Below are positions 1 to 8,015 of a DNA stretch of 8,963 nucleotides, piece after piece. Under the pieces are notes generated by a model, which saw nothing but the letters and a program-made list of their open reading frames with translations, did not search any database and was not told where the DNA came from. Where the stretch lies: assembly GCA_903886165.1 (NCBI GenBank), contig CAISLL010000249.1, positions 1 to 8,963 of the forward strand. Reading direction: 5' to 3'. Numbering within the stretch: position 1 is the stretch's first letter; each line of letters begins with the position of its first letter. A program made the translations under genes and the position numbers. Source of the DNA: an uncultured beta proteobacterium (GTDB lineage Bacteria; Pseudomonadota; Gammaproteobacteria; Burkholderiales; Burkholderiaceae_C).

Positions 1-2079
<2,079 letters not shown>

Positions 2080-2080
2080 C

Positions 2081-2098
2081 TATGCAACCGGTTGCACA
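2081..2098. promoter_or_regulatory. PadR-type operator O1
   Basis: TATGCAACCGGTTGCACA contains a perfect 14-bp palindrome (2083-2096). It fits TATGCA-N6-TGCATA with one mismatch. That form matches the site I recall for AphA, a PadR-family protein. It begins at the last base of the predicted fadH -10 box and covers the expected fadH transcription start, a classic repressor position. The centre-to-centre distance to O2 is 39 bp. Binding by the adjacent PadR protein is inferred. Confidence 0.7.
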
Positions 2099-2126
2099 GT
2101 TTAGGAGAGCTTTAAAATTTATGCAA
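2098..2126 (-). promoter_or_regulatory. predicted fadH promoter
   Basis: On the minus strand TTGCAT (2126-2121) is followed by 17 bases and TAAACT (2103-2098), a good sigma-70 pair. The start would fall near 2091, inside operator O1, giving a leader of about 78 nt. The -35 box is the left arm of operator O2. Confidence 0.6.
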
Positions 2127-2137
2127 CTGGTTGCATA
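2120..2137. promoter_or_regulatory. PadR-type operator O2 between divergent promoters
   Basis: TATGCAACTGGTTGCATA has two perfect 8-bp arms around a TG centre and matches TATGCA-N6-TGCATA exactly. Each arm contains TTGCAT reading outward: on the plus strand at 2131-2136 and on the minus strand at 2126-2121. These are the -35 boxes of the padR-like and fadH promoters, so one bound dimer could block both. The palindromes are seen; the binding protein is inferred from the adjacent PadR gene. Confidence 0.75.
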
Positions 2138-2159
2138 GAGTGTTTTCCCCAATTAGACT
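2131..2159 (+). promoter_or_regulatory. predicted promoter of the PadR-family gene
   Basis: TTGCAT (2131-2136), 17 bases, then TAGACT (2154-2159). Transcription would start around 2166, at or next to the ATG at 2168, so the mRNA may be leaderless. No Shine-Dalgarno is visible before the ATG. The -35 box is the right arm of operator O2, which suggests autoregulation. Confidence 0.5.
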
Positions 2160-2167
2160 CGCCCACC

Positions 2168-2701
2168 ATGGCCTTGTCACACGCACTTCTTACCTCGCTG
2201 ATTGAAAAATCGTCTTCAGGTTATGACCTGGCGCGGCGTTTTGACAAGTCGATCGGTTTCTTCTGGCACGCCACACACCAGCAGATTTACCGGGAATTGG
2301 GACGCATGGAGGCCGCGGGTTGGATCGAATCGGCCATCGCGCCCGATGCCGGCAAAACCCGCAAGCGCATGTACCGTGTGTTGCCGCCTGGCCAAGCCGA
2401 GCTGCTGCGCTGGGCGGTTGAACCGTCCAATGACATGGACATGCGAGACGAATTCATGGTGCGCCTGCGGGCTGATGCGGCTTTGGGCTCCCTCGGGCTT
2501 GCTCCTGAGCTAGAGCGCCGCATGGCCCTGCATGAAGAAAAACTGGCGCTGTACCGGCAGATTGAGCAGCGTGACTTTGCCTCCCCTGAGCTGTCACGCG
2601 CCGCGCGAATTCACCACATGATCCTCAAGAAGGGGATTTTGTACGAGGAGAATTCGATTGCCTGGGCGCGGGAGATGTTGGGATTGCTATTGGAGAAATA
2701 G
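2168..2701 (+). CDS. PadR-family transcriptional regulator
   Basis: A 177-residue DNA-binding regulator. Residues 1-75 are a winged helix (SSGYDLARRF at 16-25, recognition region HATHQQIYRELGRMEAAGW at 34-52, wing with KTRKRMYRVLPPG at 63-75). Residues 90-175 are a helical dimerisation domain of the Vir_S/AphA type. PadR proteins are usually repressors released by phenolic acids or other small molecules; the ligand here cannot be read. The start is fixed by family alignment and by a TAG codon at 2102-2104, with no other start between it and 2168. No ribosome site is present, in line with a possible leaderless mRNA. The gene is divergent from fadH across palindromic operators, so it probably represses itself and fadH. 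The last codons and the TAG stop lie in an interspersed repeat. Confidence 0.93.
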   Translation: MALSHALLTSLIEKSSSGYDLARRFDKSIGFFWHATHQQIYRELGRMEAAGWIESAIAPDAGKTRKRMYRVLPPGQAELLRWAVEPSNDMDMRDEFMVRLRADAALGSLGLAPELERRMALHEEKLALYRQIEQRDFASPELSRAARIHHMILKKGILYEENSIAWAREMLGLLLEK

Positions 2702-2740
2702 CTGTTAGCGCTTGCCGTACCTGTGCTAGAGGCTGATTTG
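2685..2740 (+). repeat. interspersed TAGCTG/AGAGGC repeat, copy A
   Basis: The core runs from TAGCTG (2699) to AGAGGC (2733), 35 bp, with TTGG five bases before TAGCTG. The arms TAGCTGTTAGCGCTTG and GTGCTAGAGGC form an imperfect palindrome. The same core with identical length lies inside trmB (4742-4776), and a 34-bp version lies inside gluQ (5481-5514). The PadR stop codon TAG is the first three bases of the core. I recognise the motif as a repeat common in Comamonadaceae genomes; that is from memory. Confidence 0.65.
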
Positions 2741-2762
2741 TCTTGAATTTTTATCGTTGATC

Positions 2763-2832
2763 CCCCCCTATCCCCCAACCCCTTTCCACCCCCGCCGGGG
2801 CGGAAAGGGGAGCTTAACAGCCGTATTTGGCC
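2763..2832 (+). repeat. GC-rich hairpin repeat, left copy (possible terminator for the PadR gene)
   Basis: CCCCTTTCC (2779-2787) pairs with GGAAAGGGG (2802-2810). After one mismatch, four more C-G pairs lead to a 4-nt loop. The hairpin is followed by TTAACAGCCGTATTTGGCC and preceded by C-rich sequence. An inverted second copy is at 3059-3135. It starts 77 nt after the PadR stop. It could end transcription but has no T-run, so a terminator role is only inferred. Confidence 0.65.
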
Positions 2833-3058
2833 AACGCTATTGATGGATGACGTACCAGCCGTTTGGCCTGTGGCCGGAAGTCGGGTCAGTCCTTGGTCGC
2901 TGTGACTGTGCAGCCACTGACATCGCCACGACTGTTGATCCGGGCCATCCGGCTCCACCAGTTTGGCCGCGTGCGGACAACCAGTTTTTCAACCCACAAC
3001 CGGACGGCATGCCACGACGACCTATCTCCGGACATGCACTTCACCACTAAAAACACAA
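2833..3058. other. non-coding spacer between two inverted hairpin repeats
   Basis: This stretch of about 226 bp has no convincing gene. Plus-strand frames give low-complexity short ORFs without ribosome sites or family resemblance. On the minus strand one frame reads MARINSRGDVSGCTVTATKD then a stop, which is protein-like but far too short to assign. It may be a decayed gene fragment or the inside of a small mobile element bounded by the hairpin repeats. No tRNA or known RNA motif was recognised. Confidence 0.4.
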
Positions 3059-3135
3059 GGCCAAATAGGGCTGTTAGCTCCCTCTTTCGCCCGGCGGGGC
3101 GAGAGAGGGCGGGGGGTAAGAGTGGGGGAAAGCAA
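3059..3135 (-). repeat. GC-rich hairpin repeat, right copy, inverted (possible terminator for the pseudouridine synthase gene)
   Basis: CCCTCTTTCGCCC (3080-3092) and GGGCGAGAGAGGG (3097-3109) form a 13-bp stem with one non-Watson-Crick position, G-U when read on the plus strand, and a 4-nt loop. On the minus strand it is followed by GAGCTAACAGCCC and TATTTGGCC, nearly the same as the left copy. The stem bases differ between copies on both arms while pairing is kept, so the structure seems to be what is conserved. The stem starts 77 nt after the stop at 3187, the same distance as the left copy from its gene. Confidence 0.65.
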
Positions 3136-3168
3136 CGTTAAAACGGCGTGCCGCCACTTTGTGAGAGT

Positions 3169-3200
3169 ATTCAAAAATTCAAAAATTCAAAAATTCAAAG
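3169..3200. repeat. 8-bp tandem repeat, four copies
   Basis: ATTCAAAA occurs three times head to tail (3169-3192), and a fourth unit, ATTCAAAG, ends at 3200. On the minus strand each unit carries TGA. Because 8 is not a multiple of 3, successive units put TGA in different frames. The first in-frame TGA (3189-3187) is the stop of the pseudouridine synthase gene, and its last residues Leu-Asn-Phe are repeat-encoded. Confidence 0.95.
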
Positions 3201-4098
3201 TCCTTGCACTCACAAACCGCCGCGCCATGCCATTCATCGGGTCAACAAAGTCCAACTCCTTGGCCAGCAACTGCAGCGGCTTCGCGTAGTTGACTGAACC
3301 TTCCGGCGTGAGCGCCGGGTACAGCCCATCATTCAACAAAGGCAGCCCCAAACCCAGCATGTGCACCCGCAACTGATGCCGCTGCCCGGTGACAGGTTTG
3401 AGCTGGTAACGCGCCAGGTTGCCGCGCACCTCCAGCACGTCAATCCGGGTGATGGCGTTCACCGTGCCATCCACCTCGTGCTGCAGCATGAAGTGCCCGG
3501 CCTCCTTGATGCGGCTCTGCCGCGTCACAGGAAACACCAGGTCGGCGCGCCAGGGTGCAATCGCCTCGTAGGTTTTGTGCACCGCGTGCTGACTGAACAG
3601 CGCGCAGTACGCGGCGCGGGTGGCAGGCTGTTTGGAAAACATCACCAGCCCGGCGGTGTCGCGGTCAATGCGGTGAATCGGCACCAGGTCATCCAGGCCC
3701 AGCTTGTCTTTGAGGCGCACCAGCACGGTCTCGGTCAGGTAACCGCCCGAGGGCACCACCGGCAAAAAGTGCGGTTTGTCCACCACCAGCAAGTGCGCGT
3801 CTTCGAACAGCACCACTTCTTCAAAGGGAATGTGTGGCTCGTTAGGCACCTCGCGGTAGTAGAAAAGGCGCTGGTGCGCAGGGTAGGGTGGCTGGCTGGC
3901 TCGCTCCGGCGTGACAGGCTCGCCGCGCTCGTTGATGACATCGCCCCGTGCCATGCGCGCCAGCCAGGTTTGGCGCGTAATGGTGGGGAAACGTGCTGTC
4001 AAAAAGTCCAGCAAGTTTGGCCATTGCCCGGCAGGCAGGCTGACACAGCTGGCGCCAACACCGTTGCGGGTCGGGGGCCTATTCTGTTTCCAGATCAT
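3187..4098 (-). CDS. RluA-family pseudouridine synthase
   Basis: A 303-residue enzyme that isomerises uridine to pseudouridine in rRNA or tRNA. Residues about 28-85 resemble a short S4-like RNA-binding segment (DFLTARFPTITRQTWLARM). Residues 95-250 form the catalytic domain, with HRIDRDTAGL at 142-151 (Asp145 is the family nucleophile) and TGQRHQLRVHM at 237-247. The target cannot be told from sequence; it is not clearly RluA, RluC or RluD, so no symbol is given. ATG 4098 lacks a clear ribosome site. It lies 82 bp after trmB in the same direction and is probably the last gene of that transcript. The C-terminus and stop run into an 8-bp tandem repeat. Confidence 0.93.
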   Translation of the reverse strand: MIWKQNRPPTRNGVGASCVSLPAGQWPNLLDFLTARFPTITRQTWLARMARGDVINERGEPVTPERASQPPYPAHQRLFYYREVPNEPHIPFEEVVLFEDAHLLVVDKPHFLPVVPSGGYLTETVLVRLKDKLGLDDLVPIHRIDRDTAGLVMFSKQPATRAAYCALFSQHAVHKTYEAIAPWRADLVFPVTRQSRIKEAGHFMLQHEVDGTVNAITRIDVLEVRGNLARYQLKPVTGQRHQLRVHMLGLGLPLLNDGLYPALTPEGSVNYAKPLQLLAKELDFVDPMNGMARRFVSARTLNF

Positions 4099-4180
4099 TC
4101 GTGTCTAGGCGCAAAGCCGCTGGCAGTGCTTCAGCACGACAAGGCGAAGCAAGAACGAGACGGATGGTTTGGGAATGGAA

Positions 4181-4999
4181 TTAAATGCGCTCAAACACCA
4201 GGTCCCAGACACCGTGGCCAAGCTTGATGCCACGGTTTTCGAATTTGGTGAGCGGCCGGTAGTGCGGCTTGGGCGCATAGCCCAGCAGCTCCGGGTGCTG
4301 CGCCAGCGCGGTGTTTTTCAGCAGCGGCTCAGCGCTCAGAACTTCCAGAATCTGCTCCGCGTAGGGCTGCCAGTCGGTGGCACAGTGAATGTAGCCACCC
4401 ACCTTGAGGCGCGCCGCCAGCTTGGTGATCAGGGGCGACTGGATCAGGCGACGTTTGTTGTGTTTCTTCTTGTGCCACGGGTCCGGGAAAAAAATGTGCA
4501 CACCGTCCAGGCTTTCCAGTGGCAGCATGTGGTCAATGACCTCCACCGCATCGTGGGCGCAGATGCGGATGTTGTGCAAATGCTGCTCACCAATGCGTTT
4601 GAGCAAGCCACCCACGCCGGGTTCGTGCACCTCGCAGCCCAGAAAGTTGGTGTCGGGCAGCAGTGCCGCGATGTGCGCCGTGGCCTCACCCATGCCAAAA
4701 CCGATCTCCAGGATGGTGCGCCGGTTTTGTGCATCATTAATGCCTCTGACCCGCTCTGCGTCAGCGTAAGCAGCTACAAAATCAAGTGTGCTTGATTGAT
4801 AGGGCAACAGGTAGGTGGCGCCGAGTTCGGCAAATGCCTTGGTCTGGCCGGTGGTGACGCGGCCAGCGCGGCGCACAAAACTCTTGATGGTTTTCGGGAA
4901 GGCCACACCTTCCAGATTTTGCGCACGAATGCGCGGGGTGCGCGTTTGGCCGGCTGCAGGATGGGGGGCGCTTGGGGGGGTGTTTAAGGTGTCGTTCAC
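4181..4999 (-). CDS. trmB: tRNA (guanine-N7-)-methyltransferase
   Basis: TrmB makes m7G46 in tRNA variable loops using S-adenosylmethionine. With the start used here (272 residues): SAM motif EIGFGMG at 98-104; signature [15 protein letters not shown] at 170-184; TDWQPYAEQ at 208-216. I chose GTG 4999 because it overlaps the gluQ stop by four bases (GTGA), typical of coupled translation. An ATG at 5038 in the same frame would overlap gluQ by 43 nt and add 13 residues. Residues 71-90, just before the SAM motif, are encoded by an interspersed repeat. TrmB homologues I know have a shorter link there, so this looks like a repeat-derived insertion that leaves the catalytic motifs intact. Function is secure; the exact start is less so. 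Confidence 0.94.
   Translation of the reverse strand: MNDTLNTPPSAPHPAAGQTRTPRIRAQNLEGVAFPKTIKSFVRRAGRVTTGQTKAFAELGATYLLPYQSSTLDFVAAYADAERVRGINDAQNRRTILEIGFGMGEATAHIAALLPDTNFLGCEVHEPGVGGLLKRIGEQHLHNIRICAHDAVEVIDHMLPLESLDGVHIFFPDPWHKKKHNKRRLIQSPLITKLAARLKVGGYIHCATDWQPYAEQILEVLSAEPLLKNTALAQHPELLGYAPKPHYRPLTKFENRGIKLGHGVWDLVFERI
4742..4784 (-). repeat. interspersed TAGCTG/AGAGGC repeat, copy B, inside trmB
   Basis: On the minus strand the core runs TAGCTG (4776-4771) to AGAGGC (4747-4742), 35 bp, exactly the core length of copy A, with TTGA five bases before it. Shared positions include TAGCTG, a T two bases later, CGCT, and AGAGGC. It is read in the sense direction as part of [20 protein letters not shown] codons that other copies would give in this frame are absent. 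Confidence 0.6.
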
Positions 5000-5967
5000 G
5001 GGGCCAGATTGTAGAGATGCCGCCAGTGCGCCACCCACGTCTGCAGCGCCCAGCTGACCTCACCACTGCATTCACCCAAACCCAGCACCTCCGCCGCACG
5101 GTTCAGCGCCGTCAGCGGGTGGCTGGTATCCAGCGCCTGCGCACCGTTTTGCTTGCTGAGTTTTTCGCCATCAGCGCCCAGCACCAGCGGTGTGTGCAGG
5201 TAGCGCGGGGTGGGCAGCTGCAGCGTGCGCTGCAGCAAAATCTGGCGTGCGGTGTTGTCTGCCAAATCTTCGCCCCGCACCACGTCGGTGATGCCTTGCG
5301 CGCCGTCGTCCACCACCACGGCCAGCTGGTAGGCAAACACGCCGTCGGCGCGTTTCAGGATGAAGTCACCCACCTCGGCCGCCACGTCCTGCGATTGGGG
5401 TCCGAGGCGACGGTCTTGCCAATGCAGCAGGCGCGGCGCTGGCCCGATGTCGTTCAGGCCTGAATCTGTTATTGAAATCATAGCTGATGGCCCTTTGTAT
5501 TCAAGGGTAAAAGCTTCATTTTCCATAAAAACACCGGTTTTGAACCGCCAGGCGCGGGCACTGCGCCCTTGCAGGCCGTTGCGGCAGGTGCCGGGGTAGA
5601 CCAGCTCGCCGTGACGAGGTTTGGTCTGGCCCTCTTGTTGCAAGGTCAGTTCGATGTCTCGGCGCGAGCACGCGCAGGGGTAGACAATTTCTCTGGCGAC
5701 CAGCGTCTGCAGTACAGACTGGTACATCAATGCCCGCTGGGATTGGTAGACCGGTGGCTGGTCGCTGGTTAAACCGCAGGCAGCGAGCTGTTGCAGGATG
5801 ACCTGGTCCGTGCCAGGCAGGCAGCGTGTGCTGTCCACATCTTCGATGCGCACCAGCCATTGGCCACCGTGGGCTTTGGCATCGAGCCAGCTCGCCAGCG
5901 CTGCCACCAGTGACCCCGCATGCAACGGGCCGGTGGGCGAGGGCGCAAAGCGGCCGAGGTAACGCAA
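4996..5967 (-). CDS. gluQ: glutamyl-Q tRNA(Asp) synthetase
   Basis: GluQ is a truncated glutamyl-tRNA synthetase that attaches glutamate to queuosine at position 34 of tRNA-Asp. Seen from the chosen start: [14 protein letters not shown] near residues 5-18 (HAGS takes the HIGH role); zinc cysteines CAC at 98-100 and Cys128; VVVDD near 217-221; KLSKQ at 269-273 as the KMSKS equivalent. There is no anticodon-binding domain, as expected. Start: TTG 5967 lies four bases beyond the stop of the upstream oxidoreductase gene and sits at the family's usual N-terminus. TTG 6033 or GTG 6024 in the same frame would extend the protein into that gene. Residues about 148-166 are encoded by an interspersed repeat, and a loop of roughly 30 residues there seems extra compared with E. 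coli. The protein is 323 residues against about 300. Confidence 0.93.
   Translation of the reverse strand: MRYLGRFAPSPTGPLHAGSLVAALASWLDAKAHGGQWLVRIEDVDSTRCLPGTDQVILQQLAACGLTSDQPPVYQSQRALMYQSVLQTLVAREIVYPCACSRRDIELTLQQEGQTKPRHGELVYPGTCRNGLQGRSARAWRFKTGVFMENEAFTLEYKGPSAMISITDSGLNDIGPAPRLLHWQDRRLGPQSQDVAAEVGDFILKRADGVFAYQLAVVVDDGAQGITDVVRGEDLADNTARQILLQRTLQLPTPRYLHTPLVLGADGEKLSKQNGAQALDTSHPLTALNRAAEVLGLGECSGEVSWALQTWVAHWRHLYNLAP
5468..5516 (+). repeat. interspersed TAGCTG/AGAGGC repeat, copy C, inside gluQ (antisense)
   Basis: On the plus strand TAGCTG (5481-5486) to AAAAGC (5509-5514) spans 34 bp, with TTGA five bases before TAGCTG as in copy B. The bases just before the core (TGTTATTG...ATAGCTG) also resemble copy A. 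The inner CCCTTTGTATTCAAGGG is a short hairpin. gluQ is on the minus strand, so the repeat is read in antisense here, giving part of [18 protein letters not shown]. Confidence 0.55.
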
Positions 5968-5971
5968 GCCT

Positions 5972-7027
5972 TTAAGCCGCTGCCAGCGCCAGTTCCAGAC
6001 CCGACACAAAAGCGTCTTCGACACGGTGGCCAAGGCACCAGTCGCCGCCTACACCCAGGCCTTTTTTGGCATCCCACAGGTGGGTTTTGCCCAGTGGTTG
6101 AAGGGTTTTGGCGTAGAGCCAGCGCTGGCTGTCCACGTGCGCGGGTTCGGCGCGAATGCCGGTCACTTCAGAAAAAGCCTTCAGCAGTTTGGCCTGTGCG
6201 CGCTGCGGGTCGTCTTGCAGGTGTTCTTGTGACCAGGCGGCGCTGGCCTGCACGGTCCAGCGCTCAATTGGCTCACGCCCGGGCTTGCTGGATTCGCGCG
6301 CCAGCCAGGCAATACGGTGGTGCGTGCTGCGCGCCGCGTTCCATTGCGGCCCAAAGGCTGACATGCCGGGCTGCATGGCTTGGGGAAAGGCCAGCATCAG
6401 CGTCCAGCAGGGTGCCACCTTGACCTGTGCCATTTGTTTGACCCAGGGCGCTGCCTGCTCTGAAGTTTGCAGCAAGCTCTGCGCCTGTGCACTGGGGATG
6501 GTGACTAAAACCCCATCAAATCCGGAAAACACGTGTTGTGCGTCTTCGAGGGTTTCGGTGCGCAACTGCCACTGTTTGGGCTTGAGGGCGTCCGCTTCGA
6601 TGCGCATCACGCGCGTTTGCATCTCGATGCTGCCAGCCGCCTTGAGGGGTTCGGCCCAGCCTGCCACCAGCGATTTCATGCCGGGCACACCCACCCAATG
6701 GGCGTCGCGGGTGGACAGCCCGGGGGCTGCCACGTGGCCGAGTTCGTCGAGTACCTGCACGCTGTTGGCACTCCAGCGTTTGCAGAGTTTCGGTGTGGTC
6801 TCAAGCGCCTGGACGAAGCGCGCATCACGCGCAGTGAAGTATTGGGTGCCGTGGTCAAACGAGCCAAATGCGCTGGCGCGGGTGGACATGCGCCCACCCA
6901 GACCACGGCTTTTCTCGAACACGGTGACACGGTGGCCGGCCTGCACCAGCGTGCGCGCACAGGTGATGCCGGCCATGCCAGCGCCGATGACGGCGAAGTG
7001 TTTCGGGGCGCGGGGGGCTGTGCTCAT
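5972..7027 (-). CDS. FAD-dependent oxidoreductase, renalase/amine-oxidase-like
   Basis: A 351-residue soluble flavoprotein. The N-terminal Rossmann motif IGAGMAG (14-20) is followed by [15 protein letters not shown] (36-50), the usual dinucleotide-binding and glycine-arginine signature of the NAD(P)-binding/FAD amine-oxidase group. The C-terminus [20 protein letters not shown] (about 324-343) is the second FAD-contacting motif. The set matches the COG3380-type proteins; substrate is unknown. Start ATG 7027 has GGAG five bases upstream. The gene begins 49 bp after the LysR gene and ends four bases before the preferred gluQ start, so it is probably co-transcribed with gluQ. Its link to tRNA modification, if any, is unknown. 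Confidence 0.9.
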   Translation of the reverse strand: MSTAPRAPKHFAVIGAGMAGITCARTLVQAGHRVTVFEKSRGLGGRMSTRASAFGSFDHGTQYFTARDARFVQALETTPKLCKRWSANSVQVLDELGHVAAPGLSTRDAHWVGVPGMKSLVAGWAEPLKAAGSIEMQTRVMRIEADALKPKQWQLRTETLEDAQHVFSGFDGVLVTIPSAQAQSLLQTSEQAAPWVKQMAQVKVAPCWTLMLAFPQAMQPGMSAFGPQWNAARSTHHRIAWLARESSKPGREPIERWTVQASAAWSQEHLQDDPQRAQAKLLKAFSEVTGIRAEPAHVDSQRWLYAKTLQPLGKTHLWDAKKGLGVGGDWCLGHRVEDAFVSGLELALAAA

Positions 7028-7032
7028 GGATT

Positions 7033-7036
7033 CTCC
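7033..7036 (-). promoter_or_regulatory. ribosome binding site of the FAD oxidoreductase gene
   Basis: Minus-strand GGAG lies five bases before ATG 7027. Directly upstream is the 10-bp palindrome GTTGATCAAC (7038-7047), of unknown meaning. Confidence 0.7.
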
Positions 7037-7076
7037 AGTTGATCAACGAATAATGTATTTGCGAATGTGACCGACT

Positions 7077-8015
7077 TTACACGCCCCGGTGACGCTCCAG
7101 TAAAGCGGTGCGTGTGGTTGGGCTTTCCAGTTGCGCCAGCCACCATTGCAGGGCACGACCCCGGGTGCTCGCGGGGCCGGTGCGCCATGCATAGTTCACC
7201 CGTATCTCCCGCGCCGGGCGCTGTGTGGTTTTCACCACCAGCCGCCCCACGTCGATGTAGGGCCCGGCCATGCACTCAGGCACCGAGCCGCAGCCCAAGC
7301 CCCTCAAATGGGCATCGAGCTTGTCCTGCATGGTGGCCACTGTGAACACGTCCTGCCCGCCGAGCAGGCCAATCGTGACGCCACGGCCACGGCTGATCGT
7401 GTCTGCCACAGCCACAGCGCGGTGCGCGCGCATCTGTTCGTCGCTCAAGGGTTCGGGCGCCTTGGCCAGTGGGTGGTGCGGCGCCACGGCATACACAAAA
7501 CGCACATCTCCAAGCGGTCTGGCTTGCAGCGCGCTGGTGGGGAGCAGGTCGGCCACACCCAGTGCCAGGTCGGCCTGCCCGCTCGTAAGGGCTTCAAGCG
7601 TGCCGGACAGGGTTTCGTCACGCAGGCGGATGCGGGTGGGCGGGCTTTGCGACAGAAAGCTGTCGCAAAGCTCCATCACCGTGGCCTTGGCAATGATGCT
7701 GTCCACGGCAATGGTGAACGTTGGCTCCCACCCCGTGGCCACTCGCTTGACCCGGTTTGCCACTGCATCCAGGTCTTCCAGCAGGCGTTCACTCTCGCGC
7801 AGCAATTCCAGGCCGGCTTCGGTTGGCTTGGCCTGGCGCGAGCTGCGGTCAAACAGCAGCACGTCGAGCGCGTCTTCCATTTGCCGCACCCGGTAGGTCA
7901 GGGCGCTGGGCACCATGCCCAAAGCGCGGGCGGCGGCGGCAAAACTGCCGGTGCTGGCAATGGTTTGCAGCATGGCAAGGGCGTCGGGTGTCAGGACATG
8001 ACGTGCAGTTTGCAT
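7077..8015 (-). CDS. LysR-family transcriptional regulator
   Basis: A 312-residue regulator of usual LysR length. Residues 9-66 are the winged helix-turn-helix (MLQTIASTGSFAAAARALG, then VPSALTYRVRQMEDAL and LLFDRSSR). Residues about 92-300 are the periplasmic-binding-protein-like effector domain. Divergent orientation to the pirin gene across 117 bp suggests it regulates pirin and the downstream flavodoxin gene, and itself. That is inference from the usual LysR arrangement. The ATG at 8015 has no good ribosome site. The FAD oxidoreductase gene follows after 49 bp on the same strand and could be read from the same promoter. The effector cannot be inferred. Confidence 0.93.
   Translation of the reverse strand: MQTARHVLTPDALAMLQTIASTGSFAAAARALGMVPSALTYRVRQMEDALDVLLFDRSSRQAKPTEAGLELLRESERLLEDLDAVANRVKRVATGWEPTFTIAVDSIIAKATVMELCDSFLSQSPPTRIRLRDETLSGTLEALTSGQADLALGVADLLPTSALQARPLGDVRFVYAVAPHHPLAKAPEPLSDEQMRAHRAVAVADTISRGRGVTIGLLGGQDVFTVATMQDKLDAHLRGLGCGSVPECMAGPYIDVGRLVVKTTQRPAREIRVNYAWRTGPASTRGRALQWWLAQLESPTTRTALLERHRGV

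Noticed and set aside
2491..2520. GGGCTTGC...GAGCTAGAGC inside the PadR gene, like a fourth interspersed repeat
   Set aside because: Only the right half resembles the repeat core, and the left half needs a gap. The encoded peptide is ordinary for the family linker, so chance is likelier.
2611..2958. Minus-strand frame spanning the PadR 3' end and the left hairpin repeat
   Set aside because: The translation is low-complexity across the hairpin and overlaps a secure gene; it has no start signal.
3137..3160. Small hairpin followed by TTTT downstream of the pseudouridine synthase gene on the minus strand
   Set aside because: The stem is only four base pairs, too weak to call a terminator.
4126..4137. 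GTGCT-TC-AGCAC inverted repeat in the trmB to pseudouridine synthase spacer
   Set aside because: It is five base pairs with a two-base loop and no context to support a function.
4099..4180. In-frame continuation after the trmB stop (RLVLASPCRAEALPAAL), slightly like the start of Maf proteins
   Set aside because: It is only about 33 codons long, with no start codon or ribosome site, and the resemblance is too short to mean anything. Treated as the trmB to pseudouridine synthase spacer.
3361..4227. Long plus-strand frame opposite the pseudouridine synthase gene
   Set aside because: It has no family resemblance and no ribosome site. The opposite strand carries the HRIDRDTAGL motif and full-length homology.
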